A stretch of DNA of 64,000 nt from Mytilus galloprovincialis. Lineage: Eukaryota > Mollusca > Bivalvia > Mytilida > Mytilidae. The position numbers were made by a program, and so were the translations under genes. The notes under the pieces were generated by a model, which was given only the letters and a program-made list of their open reading frames with translations, did not search any database and was not told the DNA's origin. Positions 1 through 10,463 of the stretch are shown piece after piece; the first letter of the stretch is position 1, and each line of letters starts with the position of its first letter. Where the stretch lies: the NCBI RefSeq assembly GCF_965363235.1, contig NC_134845.1, positions 69,965,261 through 70,029,260 of the forward strand, read 5' to 3'.

Positions 1-270
1 GATCGATTACCACAGTCTTTCCTGTCCATAAACATTTGAAGTTGCAATGTCAGATGCAATATAGATGACGTGATGCTCAAGTTTAAATTTCAAGTGGCTA
101 TTTTTATATAAAAAAAACAATCCTTGGGTATGTGCACATGAACATATTTATTTAACAGTAACTAACTAATGCGGTGAACTTTAAAGTCTTTCATAAAAAT
201 ATTCATATGAAGTAAAACAGTTTAAGAATGACAATCAAATTGAAATAGACATATAATGCGTATTGGCACA
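1..270. repeat. Partial copy of the gene-flank block of the tandem array
   Basis: This stretch aligns by eye with 25.26-25.5 kb, 43.5-43.8 kb, 49.5-49.7 kb and 61.5-61.8 kb. Shared landmarks are a run ending in TTTGAAG(T/C)TGCAAT, a GACGTGA or GACGACG box, the AAGTTTCAAGT box and a final ATAATGCG. In unit 2 this block lies about 1.5 kb downstream of exon 3. Its presence at the left edge therefore suggests that another array unit lies just outside the window. Confidence 0.6.
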
Positions 271-420
271 ACTTTTGGGGATTATTTGGTTCTCAATGCT
301 TTTTAACTTCATTGTTGGTTGGCTTTCTAACTATTTTGATCTGCGTGTCTCATGTAGACGAAACGAGCGTCTGGCGTATAAAATTATAAGACTGGTACTT
401 TTGATAAATATTTATAACAG
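271..420 (+). repeat. Decayed retrozyme-type repeat with hammerhead relic
   Basis: The stretch keeps the family order: a GGCACAACTTTT box, TCAATGCT, GGCTTTCTAACTATTTTGAT, then GTAGACGAAAC and GCGTCTGGCGT. The CTGATGA half of the catalytic core is deleted, so the ribozyme cannot be active. The tail ACTGGTACTTTTGATAA matches the family 3' segment. Confidence 0.6.
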
Positions 421-900
421 TTTAAAATAACACGTTAATTTAAACAATTATATCAAGTTATACATGTTATAAATATGATTAGTTTTTTTGGCAAATGTCA
501 CATACTGTAGCAGCATACGACACCCTGAAAAGTAATCTCTTTCAAAGAGAGGGGTAAATGCATGTATTTAAGCATCTTTATTCACCTAGAATTCTCTTGT
601 AATCATCTGGTATGACTTTAAACCGGTTTTTTTTAATTTGAGTTTCTACAGTCAACTTAAAGGTGATTTGATGAGTTAGCTAGAAGAGTCTAAGTACTAT
701 ACTTTTCTTTAAAAAAGATCACAGTCTTTATCCGTGTTCTCATTTGCCTAAACTCATTGTTGAAAAGAAGAAATATTCAATTCGACCAAAAGGAAGCATG
801 AATATAGCTTCTATCAACCAGGCTTTTTCTTACAAAAATTGAAACTTCAAACATGCTTAGTACTTTTTTCTGATGTCCGTGCCTATATCAATTATATAGG
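421..900. other. AT-rich intergenic DNA, nothing recognised
   Basis: There is no supported ORF, RNA gene or clear repeat boundary. The only local signal is the palindromic AATTATATAGG area near its right end. Confidence 0.4.
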
Positions 901-904
901 CTTA

Positions 905-1420
905 TCTTGGTGATATTTCGTTTGTTATTGATAATGTTGTTGGTATTTGTTCTGAATGTCCTTTCAAAGTGTTGTTGAAATAGATTTTAATTCTTTTTCA
1001 GACATACATTGTAGGATATAACATTTTGGTAAAATTTTCATCCACATTATTTGAATTAATATCATTAATTTTATATATATCTAATTTTGTTATATTGCGG
1101 ACATTCAATCAAGAAATGTATCTCATTTTCAATTTTTCCTGTGCAAAATTTACCAAATCTCTCATTATAGGGTATTTTTGGTCTTGAATACCTACCAGTT
1201 TCTATTGCTAATTAGTGTGCACTTATTCTTAATTTAGTGAGTTTTTTTCTAAGGTCTTTAGGAATATTAAAGTTTAAATATTCTTGTTGTTTAAATTTAG
1301 TATAAATTTTACTAAAAAATAAAGGTTTACCACAGTTTCCATCTTTTATCTTCAATAGTTCAAAAATAATCTTATTTTTGTAGAAATCTTCTAGTTTCTG
1401 TTTAAAATTACTATTACAAA
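905..1420 (-). pseudogene. Non-LTR (LINE) reverse transcriptase C-terminal fragment
   Basis: Read on the minus strand, one frame gives a LINE-type tail: KKLTKLRISAH, then an in-frame TAA, then LAIETGRYSRPKIPYNER, and ENEIHFLIECPQY. The pattern 'LTKLRISAH.L.IE.GRY.R....ER.C..C...IE.E.HFL..CP.Y' is the well-known post-RT Cys/His segment of non-LTR retrotransposons. A second stop follows in the tail. The fragment has no RT catalytic core, no endonuclease and no poly-A end, so it is a dead 5'-truncated or internally deleted copy. Assignment to a clade is not possible from this piece. Confidence 0.7.
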
Positions 1421-1579
1421 TAGCTAATTAATCTGAGTCAAAGACATATATCGTGGATGTATAAGAGCATTTTTTTTTTAATTTGCTGTGCTATAAAAAT
1501 GTTGGAAATTTCAACTTCATAAGCTAGTAAAGCTTGTTAAGAAGAAAATACGGGTTGAAAATTTCATTGGTTAACTGCC

Positions 1580-1750
1580 GGTGATGGTTATCAAATTATA
1601 TGTTATGAAATGTTGGGTCCTCAATGCTCTTCAACTTTGTACTTGTTTGGCTTTATAACTATTGTGATCAGAGCTTCACTGGTGAGTCTTATGTAGACGA
1701 AACGCGCTTCTGGCGTACTAAATTATAATCCTAGTACCTTTGATAACTTT
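1580..1750 (+). repeat. Retrozyme-type repeat with inactive hammerhead
   Basis: The family order is kept (CTCAATGCTCTTCAACTTTG, TTGTTTGGCTTTATAACTAT, GAGTCTTATGTAGACGAAAC, TTCTGGCGTACTAAATTATA, TAGTACCTTTGATAAC). The core motif CTGATGA reads CTGGTGA, stem I has a mismatch, and the GCGTC before the cleavage site reads GCTTC, so the ribozyme should be inactive. Confidence 0.65.
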
Positions 1751-2044
1751 TATATGGAATTATATGTGAAATTTCACTGTAGTACTGGACAAGATCAAAC
1801 TTCTTTATTTGAAACAAAGACTTATAGATGGAAATAAATAGTGGTACAGGTATGTTTCCTTCACTCCGACCGTTAAAACATGTGGCCAACATTGCTATGA
1901 TAAAGTTCTGTTGATTTTTATTCGAATACATATTTTCAATTTTTTTTTCTCAATTTGTTGTAAAAGTGGCATATTTTGTCGACAAAATTTACACTTCATA
2001 GACTACCTACAAAATGTGTGGTTTTTTTTACATGTGTTAGTAAT

Positions 2045-2620
2045 CAAACCTTTACGAAATCAACTCGTGATGGCGTCCGTAAAATTTACGAAGAGATGAT
2101 TTCAACTTCATCATTTGGAACTCTTGATTTAATAGCTTCCTTGTGAGCAACAACCCTTTATCAAGAATATCATGATAGGAAATGCAATCACCGGAATATC
2201 GTATCAATTGGGAGATATATACCCCAAATGGAAAGTTCACTATTGGAAAGCTGAAATCATCTCTTGTGTCGTAAAGTTTTGTTTTCAAACGACCCTCATT
2301 GTCAATTTCTAGATGTAAGTCAAGATATGAGACCGACTTAACTGTATCTGTTGTATCCTTTAAACTTTAGTTCAATGGGATAGATGCGTTCGACATAGTC
2401 ACCAAATTTTGAATTATTTAGTGAAAGAACATCATCTATATAGCGGAAAGTAGAGTTAAAGGATATTGCTAACTTCTTATCTTTCTTCCTTAGAAGTTCC
2501 TGTATGATATTCAGCCTCATAATAATAAAGAAAGAAGTCGGGAAGAAGAGGGACACAATTCGTTCCCATTGGAATGCCGATAGTCTGTTGAAAAACACGT
2601 CCTCCGAATGTCACAAGTGT
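2045..2620 (-). pseudogene. Penelope-like reverse transcriptase fragment, frameshifted
   Basis: On the minus strand the peptides run in the order of a Penelope-like RT palm: a frameshifted 'GIPMGTN'-type segment, then FRYIDDVLSLNNSKFGDYVE with the catalytic YIDD, then IYPIEL, a stop, DLHLEID, TKLYDTRDDFSFPIVNFPFG, VYISQLIRYS and SSLRKFYGRHHELI. At least two frame changes, one stop and a small deletion after NFPFG break the reading frame. The same protein family is seen better preserved at 35358-36005. A GIY-YIG endonuclease is not present. The YIDD plus FLDL/KLYD arrangement suggests Penelope-like, but another RT group is possible. Confidence 0.7.
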
Positions 2621-3660
2621 TAGATAATACAAAAATTAAGATTTCAGGTAAAATCTAAACTGTGTGCATGCTAAATATCAAAAACTGCTAAAATACCTAA
2701 TAGGAACAATTTGACATTAGTATATTTGTTACATAAAATAAATAATGTCACATGATTTATGACAACTTTTGTGACCAATTTTTACTGTAAAGGGTATGAT
2801 TTCTAAAAATAAAATGTCACATGCCTGTCAGTAATATGTATAAAACCACTAATTCATAGCCCCACTGCTTTCTATGTTAAATTCTGCAATTTCAAGCATT
2901 GATGGCTACTTTGTCTTAAGATCAAATAAAGTGGCAGTTATTTCATGTCCAAACTGTACCTTATCCTGACTTGTACTGCAAAACTCAACATACCTTTAAT
3001 TGCATATTACAGCGTACTGGTTCCCTGACGTTTGATAGTACAAAAACAGGAACTTTTCATCTGAACAACAGGTCAAATGTGCTCTTCTATCAAAAATTCA
3101 AATAAATCTTTCAACAAGGGTTCTACAGTGCTCCGAAGTCCCCAAGCGTTCTTTTAATACCACAACTAACCAAATATACCTGCAATTGACAAAGGTACAG
3201 CTATGCGTAGGAACTATTTTGTTTAAAATATGTACTGTTTACCTCAGTTTCAGTTTGTAACCCGGATTTGTTTTCGCTGAATTTATTTATGACCTTCGAA
3301 CAGCGGTATACAACTGTTGCCTTTATTTAAAACAAGTCTACATTTGTTGGTTGCTTTAACACTCCAAAATAAAATAAGTTGATTTACAAATAGTCTGCCA
3401 TGTTCAAATTAAAGTTGTCCAACAACATCTACCAACTAATTACGGACTGTAACCGTAGTTTTTTGTTGTTGTTTGCTGTCTTTCAAAATTCAAGGATATT
3501 GGGCAAATTGCATCCTAGTTATTATTATAGTAAAAGATTGAATAAAAATTTAAATGTAAAAAAATCACGAAGATTTTACTTTTCTTTGATACGCCAAAAA
3601 TATATGAAGTATTCATTAATGATCATCAGTTCATGTGAACTTGAGATCTAACTTAATGTA
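2621..3660. other. Intergenic DNA with one R1 repeat end fragment
   Basis: No gene is supported. About 3245-3345 matches the terminal part of the R1 repeat (TTTCAGTTTGTAACCCGGAT, then TCGAACAGCGGTATAC and GTTGCCTTTATTT). The 83-codon ORF starting at 3400 has no recognisable features. Confidence 0.5.
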
Positions 3661-3689
3661 AAAGGTATCCTAATTCTATCTTATTTTTG

Positions 3690-4500
3690 AAAGTCGTTTT
3701 AGAAATTTAAATGTGACGTCACTTTGTGTGTTGAACTGGCTTTGGCTAACTCGGCTGTGTACTTTCATGTGCTGGTATTTATGTTATTTCATGTAATGCA
3801 TCCGTTTTTATTCCGTAGTTAGTCGCCACTTCGGTTTTATCATGTATATCTATTATATAGTCATTTTATAAAATTTGCTGTTTGCAAAAGTATGAGTTTT
3901 TCTAAAAAAAAAATAAGGATGTTCTTATCTCAGGCAGAAAACCTTAACCATATTGGTCACAACTTTTTGGAACTTTTGGTCCTCAGTGCTCTTCAACTTT
4001 GTACTTGTTTTAGTTTTCAAACTTTCTTCATCTGAGCGTCACTGGTTAGTCTTGTGTGGACGAAACGCATGTTGGCTTATCAAATTTTAAACCTGGTACC
4101 TTTTGTTAGCTATTATTCGTGTGTTTCTCTGTCTTATAATTTCTCCCATTTATTTGTATTGTAGTCCTGTCATGTAATGTTGTCATTTTAATGTTATATT
4201 TAACATTGCCATTAAAGCGACAGGTTTAACATGCCACAAAACCAGGTTCAACCCATAATTTTTTTTCTTAAAATGTCCTGTACCAACTCAGGAAAATGGC
4301 CATTCTTATATTATAGTTCGTTTCTGTGTGTGTTACGTTTTAATGTTTTGTTTCTGTTGTGTCGCAATTCTCTTATATTTGATGCGTTTCCCTCGGTTTT
4401 AGTTTTTAACCCGGATTTGTTTTTTTTTCTCAATCGATTTATGAATTTTGAACAGCGGTATACTACTGTTGTCTGTATAAATGATGACCTTGCCTGAAAC
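3690..4500 (+). repeat. R1 interspersed repeat, plus orientation
   Basis: This is one of six copies in the window. Landmarks in order are GTGACGTCACTTTGTGTG, CTGTTTGCAAAAGTATGA, GGATGTTCTTATC, a retrozyme-like segment with a broken hammerhead (CTGGTTA instead of CTGATGA, then GGACGAAACGC), CCTGGTACCTTTT, GTAGTCCTGTCATGTAATGT, GCCACAAAACCAGGTTCAAC, AAAATGTCCTGTACCAACTC and GAACAGCGGTATACTACTGT. ORFs in this span recur only because the repeat recurs. Class is unknown. Confidence 0.7.
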
Positions 4501-4715
4501 AATTACAAATAAAAGACTTGTCAATTGTTCCTCCTCTTAATTTTTTTTCTTAAATTTATACTACGGATTTTATAGGCGATTACCTTTAGTGCACTACTAA
4601 CATACACGTGATACTTTCTATTGATTTTATCAACATATGGTTGTCAGTGATATTTTAGAGATTCATTTTTCAGTGACTTTTTGTGCATAGCGGATCAGGT
4701 GCTCGTAGAGCAAAA

Positions 4716-5085
4716 ATGCAGTTGTTTGTGCTAGTGGTCTGTATTTTATATTCTGCTGTTTCTTCTGAGCCTGTATCTAAAAGAAGTGCCAATGAAGGGA
4801 AGGACAGTCCATTGATTTGGTTAATACTAAAACAGTTAAGTTCTTTAGGAGCACGGATAGAGAAACTCCAAGATATTGCCATTGAAAATCAAAAAAACAT
4901 TGTTTCTCTAAAATCAAACAACGGAAATAGTGGCAATAATAAGGATGACAAATCGCTCGATGACGTAAATTTTAAAGTTATCGCAGTCAAAAAGAAGATC
5001 GATCATCTGATGAAAAAAGGAGATTTAGACAAAAGCAAACTAGAAAAGCAAATTGATCAGATAAAAAGAGCCTACAGTTATATGG
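4716..5085 (+). CDS. Copy 1 exon 1: signal peptide and coiled coil
   Basis: It encodes 123 codons plus one base (phase 1). The donor GGTAAGTTG at 5086 matches the donors of copies 2 and 3. The shared motif after the signal peptide is (D/N)SPLIW, then LGAR(I/V)EKL(Q/R)DIA, which aligns with the other copies. Confidence 0.85.
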
Positions 5086-5103
5086 GTAAGTTGATACTAT
5101 ATA

Positions 5104-5240
5104 AATAACACATAACTGAGAAGATGATAAATCAGATTGGTACCCAGGGAAGAAATAGTCAACTGCGGCAAAGCAAACGTTGAAAATGCTTTTTCGAGGG
5201 GTACCAATCTGTTCTATCCCCCTCTCAGCTATGTGTTATT
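5104..5240. mobile_element. Short foldback (MITE-like) element in copy 1 intron 1
   Basis: AATAACACATAACTGAGA at the left end is mirrored by TCTCAGCTATGTGTTATT at the right end. An inner pair AGATTGGTACC and GGTACCAATCT continues the hairpin. It begins only 18 nt after the splice donor and is absent at that place in copies 2 and 3. Confidence 0.65.
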
Positions 5241-6190
5241 TAAATCATTATACTGAATGTCCTGTCAATATTGTCTTTTACAGAAGAATTTTATTCAAAA
5301 GTATTTTCTATGACGTCACGTACATAACAACGTTGCGGGTATTAGAAAAATCAACAGAGGTAAAGCAAGATGTTTTATTAGTTTTTTTTTAATTTTTACA
5401 GTCAAATTATAGAACCTGAGCTAAAACATAGACCTTAAAGCATTGTCTTTAATAACTTGATGCATATTCAATTCATTGTCCTTTAAATTATAGATTTTGA
5501 TTGGTATGAACGAGAGGGTTACATTAAAAAAAGGTCACCCACTCAGCCATTTGATAAGAGTACATTAACACCCTCGTATTAGCGAATCATAACATTTAAA
5601 TGACAGTTTAATATTTATCTATAAACTCATAGAACATCCTGAAATGGCCGTTAGGTCTTGGTTGACCTTAAAGATAATTCTATATCAAGAATTAAAATGC
5701 ATACATTCCAATTGTTTTAGTTTCTCTTCATAATTATCTTTCAATAAAAAAAGTTTTATCAGAACCGCGGTCTCACTAGCAGGATAAGAACCTCGTTCCA
5801 CGTTTTTTCCGATTTTTTGGTTTTGACTCTTTTCCAAGTGTTTTTATTGTTATCATCAATGGTTATTCTTCAAATTAGATTGTATGGTTTATTGTTCCTG
5901 ATTATATATCGCCCTACTTTTAAACGATAATAATAGATTCCTCGTTTTTCCTTCCAATGTAGCTTCCATAGGATAGTACTGTTATTAACATTGAATAAAT
6001 TTAACAAATCCCCCTCTCCAGAAAAACAACATTTCATTCGAAATTTGGATTGGATTTATTTTTTATTTTTTTAAGTATTTCCAGAATTGTAATAACGTCT
6101 AATGCATTTTCGTCCGTATATGGCATACGTTTACTTGAACGTCCATACCTCTTTTTTGCTTCTGAAAATATGCCAGAAAGCTCCCGTTAT
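5241..6190. other. Intron 1 of copy 1, unannotated part
   Basis: AT-rich intron sequence. I see no ORF with family features and no clear repeat boundary. Confidence 0.5.
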
Positions 6191-6194
6191 TAAG

Positions 6195-6600
6195 TTCAAA
6201 AAATGGAAAACAACACGTTTTATATTTATTTCGTCCGAAGTGCTTTTCTGGATTTACCTTCATCGGGAACGTGCAAAGCCAAACATTTGAAATCCAAAAA
6301 TGTATAAGTACCGAAAATCGTTCAAGAGCTATATGTCAAAAATACCTAAAATAAAAAGCCAAATTCTTCTAAAGCCAACTTTGCAAGAGGGAGTTGAAAC
6401 CTTATAGTTTCATTATAATTTCAAAATTTATAAACGGACAATTTTAGTAAAGTTTGTTAAATCATGTCAGTACCGAAGTAATGACAACTGAGCTGATGAT
6501 ACCCTCGGGGACTGATTGTCCACAAGCAGACGTATCGACCCAGTGATGTTAAAAATGGAAAACAACACGTTTAATATTTATTGCGTCCGAAGTGCTTTAA
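6195..6600 (-). mobile_element. Retrozyme-like element, one unit plus flanking repeat
   Basis: Read on the minus strand, the sequence GGACGCAATAAATATTAAAC (from 6588) returns as GGACGAAATAAATATAAAAC (from 6236), so the unit is 352 nt. Each copy begins at the position where a hammerhead would cleave. Between them lie the conserved boxes CACTGGGTCGATACGTCTGC, CCCGAGGGTATCATCAGC and CTTCGGTACTGACATGAT. The hammerhead at 6231-6272 has CCGATGA in place of CTGATGA. The element sits in intron 1 of copy 1, antisense to the gene. Confidence 0.7.
6231..6272 (-). ncRNA. Hammerhead ribozyme relic
   Basis: Minus-strand order: stem I strand ACGTTC, core CCGATGA (one change), stem II AGGTAAATCCA, GAAA, short stem III AGCACTT, C, then GGACGA. 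Stem I pairs almost completely. The U-to-C change in the core should abolish cleavage. Confidence 0.55.
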
Positions 6601-7120
6601 TTCAGCTACAAAATGTACGCAAATAGAACAAAAAAGTGTTTACCTTAAGTCCTTAGAAAAAAATATTCAAATTCTTAAATTTCTTTCCATTTTCATGCAT
6701 GTACACATAATTGGTTTTTTTTTTCCATTTGTTTTAAGAAACTAGACACAATAGCCATACATAAACAACTCTGGTCTCACACTAGAAGCCAATAAATGTT
6801 CTCCTCCTTTTTAAATATGATTTGGATTCGATACAACGTGAAAAAATATGACATATTTCACATTTCCATTTTTAACTTTATTTCGTACATCGATTGTTGT
6901 CATATGGATCAACTTGTCAATCTATGTATGCTTGCAATGTTTTAAGTCTCTAAGGAAGAAAATAGTTAAATCAAATTGTTAATCAGACTTCATTTTCTGT
7001 TCAATAGCTACCTATAACATGTATTAGTTTTGTATTTTCGTCGTTGCTGAAAACCTGATGCTTTAATATTCATGTCACATCTACATTTACCTATATTTAT
7101 TATAAAATTATATTTTACAG

Positions 7121-7195
7121 GTGGAGGTCATACGTATGTTCGTTGGGGAAGAACAACTTGACCATCAATTAGTGGAACTAAACTTGTATATTCTG
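7121..7195 (+). CDS. Copy 1 exon 2 with in-frame TGA
   Basis: The 75-nt exon is phase 1 to phase 1, like its counterparts. The acceptor is TATTTTACAG and the donor GTATGTG. TGA at 7159-7161 replaces the Cys codon. Because the exon is symmetric, skipping it would keep the frame from exon 1 into exon 3. Confidence 0.8.
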
Positions 7196-7288
7196 GTATG
7201 TGCACATATAAGTTTCAGTAACGTTTATCCCACGAGGACGCGGTGTGTCAGTGAAACATCACTCCGATGGCCGGATGGGATAACTAAT

Positions 7289-7969
7289 TTACATCCCAGC
7301 TGTTTTAAATAAGATTAAAAACCATTTACAATTTATAAAATTTAGTTTAGAACGCCACACAACCATTATAATATACTTTATATATTACTATACAATGATG
7401 TATACCCTTTATGACCCCGAACACGATGAGTAGATATGAAACAATGTCAACTCGCCCCACTGGCCAATCGGCCCACACTAGATAGCCACTTTATAAAAAA
7501 AAATCGCCCCACTCTTGTTTACTGACTCGCCCCACTTTTGAAAAAGTATAAAAACAAATTGAACAATCAGTCTGACAACTCACTTATTAACGAAAAGGGT
7601 TTAAACCCCACTGAATAAAGGTGTGCCAACTCGCCCCACTTATAGAAATATCTTGCTTCCTTTAAGTATCTTATATTACTGATAGTTTGTATCCAGTTAT
7701 CCTGGTGTAGAGGTATGTGTTGCGGGTTGATATTCTTAGAGTCTTGAGTTCGAATCCCAGCAAACACACTGTATTTTTTCTACGTCAATTTTGATAGAAA
7801 GTCATTTCCGTATGATTAATTATAAGTTTTATAGTAGATTTGACATTCCCGCCAAAATGTTACAGAACAAAGGAAAGTATGCAAAAAAAAAGATGCTCAA
7901 GCTGGGGTGGTCTGGTAGGGGTGATCCGACTTAGATCATACATGTTAGAACAAAGGAGCTGGGATGTAA
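7289..7969. repeat. Inverted-repeat-bounded segment with CGCCCCACT motifs
   Basis: TTACATCCCAGCT at 7289-7301 is mirrored exactly by AGCTGGGATGTAA at 7957-7969. Inside, the motif ACTCGCCCCACT or a close variant occurs four times (about 7452-7635), followed by a tRNA-like stretch. The structure may be a non-autonomous element, but no target duplication was found. Confidence 0.45.
7700..7768 (+). repeat. tRNA-derived sequence (SINE head or tRNA relic)
   Basis: TGGTGTAGAGG fits a polymerase III A box, and GAGTTCGAATCCCAG, about 45 nt later, fits a B box. The ends do not pair into an acceptor stem, so this is not a functional tRNA. A tRNA-derived SINE head or old tRNA pseudogene is the likely identity. 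Confidence 0.5.
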
Positions 7970-9070
7970 CTCGCATTATAATATAGTTCAGGTCGAATGA
8001 ATATTACGATAAACAAATAGGCTTATGCCTTATTTTTAAATAAAATCACAACTGTTTGTGTCGATTAAAGAATTCATATATCATCGATCATGTATATCAA
8101 TAAAACAATTATAATCCATTGTTGAAAATGGTATGATGACTTCTGAATTTAAATTGTATTTCTTAGAAGGGCACTAGCTGTCAAATCAATGTTCATCGAT
8201 TTGACTCAAATTCTTATATTTGATTTTAAAAAATGTATAACCATGTAAAACATTTATCCAAATTTCAAAAAAGTCTGGAATAAACAATTTTAAGGGCATT
8301 GGCTCGATTAAATGTAGATTCATTTCGTGTGTATATTAGTCTTGACGCCATCGAATTAACTATTGAGTTAACCTCCGAACACCTCCGATGATCATATTAG
8401 CGATATAAACATAAATATAGATATAAATAATAATTAAACTCGTGCATTTGATTTTTCTAGGTCTGTTTGTTTCATTTTCAAGATGACAATACATTTTAAT
8501 CATCGTTTTTACCTGTATATGATTTTTTTTTTGTAGATCAAAACGTCAATCAAATGATTTACCTTTGTTTCACCTGTTGACATTCTTTTCGTTTAAATAA
8601 CTTCATATTTTAATCCTGGTATATATGAGTTTATTCATGCGTTATCCATCTCTAGCTGAGGGGTTAAATTGAAAATCACATGATAACGGATTAAATGAAG
8701 TAGCTAGATTTATTCACTTGCAAGTGAATAATTCATCATCAATCTTTCTTAGCTTTTAAAAATTGACAAAAATTGAAGCATATTGGCTTCTAAAAGAGAT
8801 TTATAATGTCACTCTTTAAATTTCATTAATGATTAAAAAAAAATACAACTGTTGTATTGTAACGTGTTTGGCTTATGAAGTATACGTCACTGACTCCGAG
8901 GTTCCAACTGATTTGACAAACAATTACATTATAACCATTCAACCACTATTAAACTTAAGAACAAGCTTAAAAAATCCTAGGTTCCTGAAACACCTAGTGC
9001 TGAGACACCAAGTTCTAAAACTACTAGTCACTAGTCTCTGAAGCACCTAGATCCTGAGACAACTAGTTTT
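7970..9070. other. Intron 2 of copy 1, AT-rich
   Basis: No gene seen. About 8985-9070 is a short degenerate repeat built on CCTAG and ACTAGT words (CTGAGACACC, CTGAAGCACCTAG, CTGAGACAACTAG, TGAAGCACTTAG). Confidence 0.45.
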
Positions 9071-9074
9071 GAAG

Positions 9075-9318
9075 CACTTAGTCTCCGGAGCACCTGAGTC
9101 ACCAGATTATTACAAGCTATCTGTTCAATGGACTGCGACCGTTCCCGAGGGAAATTACAGTTTCGGAACAACCCGGTAGCTTGCAATAATTGTAAACACT
9201 TAGTCTCCGAAGCATCAAAGTCAAAGGCGATTACAAACTACCTGTTCGAGGGACTGCGACCATTCCTGAGGGAAATTACAGTATCGGAACAACTCGGTAG
9301 CTTGCACCAATCGTAAAG
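9075..9318 (+). repeat. Tandem duplication, period 122 bp
   Basis: CACTTAGTCTCCG begins at 9075 and again at 9197. Each unit contains CTGCGACC(G/A)TTCC, GAGGGAAATTACAGT, TCGGAACAAC and CGGTAGCTTGCA. The two units differ at scattered sites only. Within each unit, CAAGCTATC and GGTAGCTTG form an inverted pair. It lies in intron 2 of copy 1. Confidence 0.7.
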
Positions 9319-10463
9319 ACTTTAAAAACAGCTTGCTTCAAAACCACAAGCTTTCAACTCAAACTAGGTTTACAAACTCCTCAATTCTAACATCTTTATT
9401 TGCTGGTATTTTCTTCCCGGTGTTTAACCATCAACGGCCAAATAACAAATGAACGACCTTGCAACAACAAATGGATGTTTTTAACGACCTTGACTGGCTA
9501 TACAGCCCTTGCACGATGAATAGGTGTCTTTATATATCAAGAGCGTGGACCTCGAAGAGAGCACTCTAGCAACAATTAACGCGTCTCATAACAACCAATG
9601 ATAACAGAATTTTTCGTTAACAAATTGTTCAAACGGATAATTTATTATAGATTACAATTCAACGATAAATTACAAATACTGTATTATGCCTAAACTGCAT
9701 TTTTTGTCACAGTATTTAAAATTTATACATTTCGTGTTGTTTCGTCTCATAGAATTTGTATCATAAAGGGCGCTGCAATTTAATTTGGTGGCTATGATGA
9801 AATTAGAAAAAAAGACAGGACAGAGTTATGAGTGAACAAAACAGCATTAGCAACTTTGCAAAAAAAAGAAGGATATCAATTTTCGTATACAATGTCACGA
9901 TTCCTTGTCGCTATTTAGTCCAATCCGGGAAAACAGTCATTTACAAAACTTCCTGTTTGGGTCGTGCAGCCGAAAATGGAGGTCATCAGTAGTGAGCTGA
10001 GGGAGGAAAAACTTTCGAAAGCGACCATTAAGAAACTTTGATACAGCATATGATCCACTTTTTCAAAATTAAGATTAAAGTAAAAAGAATATTTTGTTTG
10101 AAGTATTTACCGTTGTTTAAACAGGTCTCACTAAAAATTATCATGCATGGTGCATTGTTTAAACAGGGTCCCAGATAGCTTCAACTGGATGAAAAAGTTG
10201 TGTAATTTTAGAACTCATCCGGAATGAAATAAATAGCGATAAGGTGTATAAGGAAGGACCGAATAGAGTGAAAAATTGCCGTTTTGATGTTGGTGATGGT
10301 TTTCTCCTATTTCATGATCGTAGTTCACTATAGTTATAAAGTGAACTGTCGGATTGTTTGTCAGTTTGATGCATGTGGTTTTTGCCAACATACTAAGTCT
10401 AGTGATTTTATCGATTGTATATGTAATTCATGTGTGTGTAAGTACTCTCTTGTTTACTTATAG
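9319..10463. other. Intron 2 of copy 1, 3' part
   Basis: No gene or repeat boundary recognised. The acceptor TTACTTATAG ends at 10463. Confidence 0.5.

Noticed and set aside
4231..4497. 88-codon ORF at 4231
   Set aside because: It is part of the R1 repeat; similar readings recur in other R1 copies with frame changes.
6490..6535. CTGATGATACCCTCGGGGAC box as a second hammerhead
   Set aside because: It begins with CTGATGA, and one copy (54.55 kb) has GACGAAAC after it, but stem II cannot pair next to the core and GAAA is not conserved at 6.5 or 18.6 kb. It is a conserved body box of the retrozyme units.
7159..7161. TGA in copy 1 as a selenocysteine codon replacing Cys
   Set aside because: Cys-to-Sec exchange would fit the position, but the 3' UTR is very short (AATAAA three bases after the stop) and I see no SECIS-like stem with the ATGA...AA...TGAT pattern. 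A nonsense mutation is simpler.
7700..7768. Functional tRNA gene
   Set aside because: A and B boxes are present, but the acceptor arm does not pair and the anticodon arm is not convincing.
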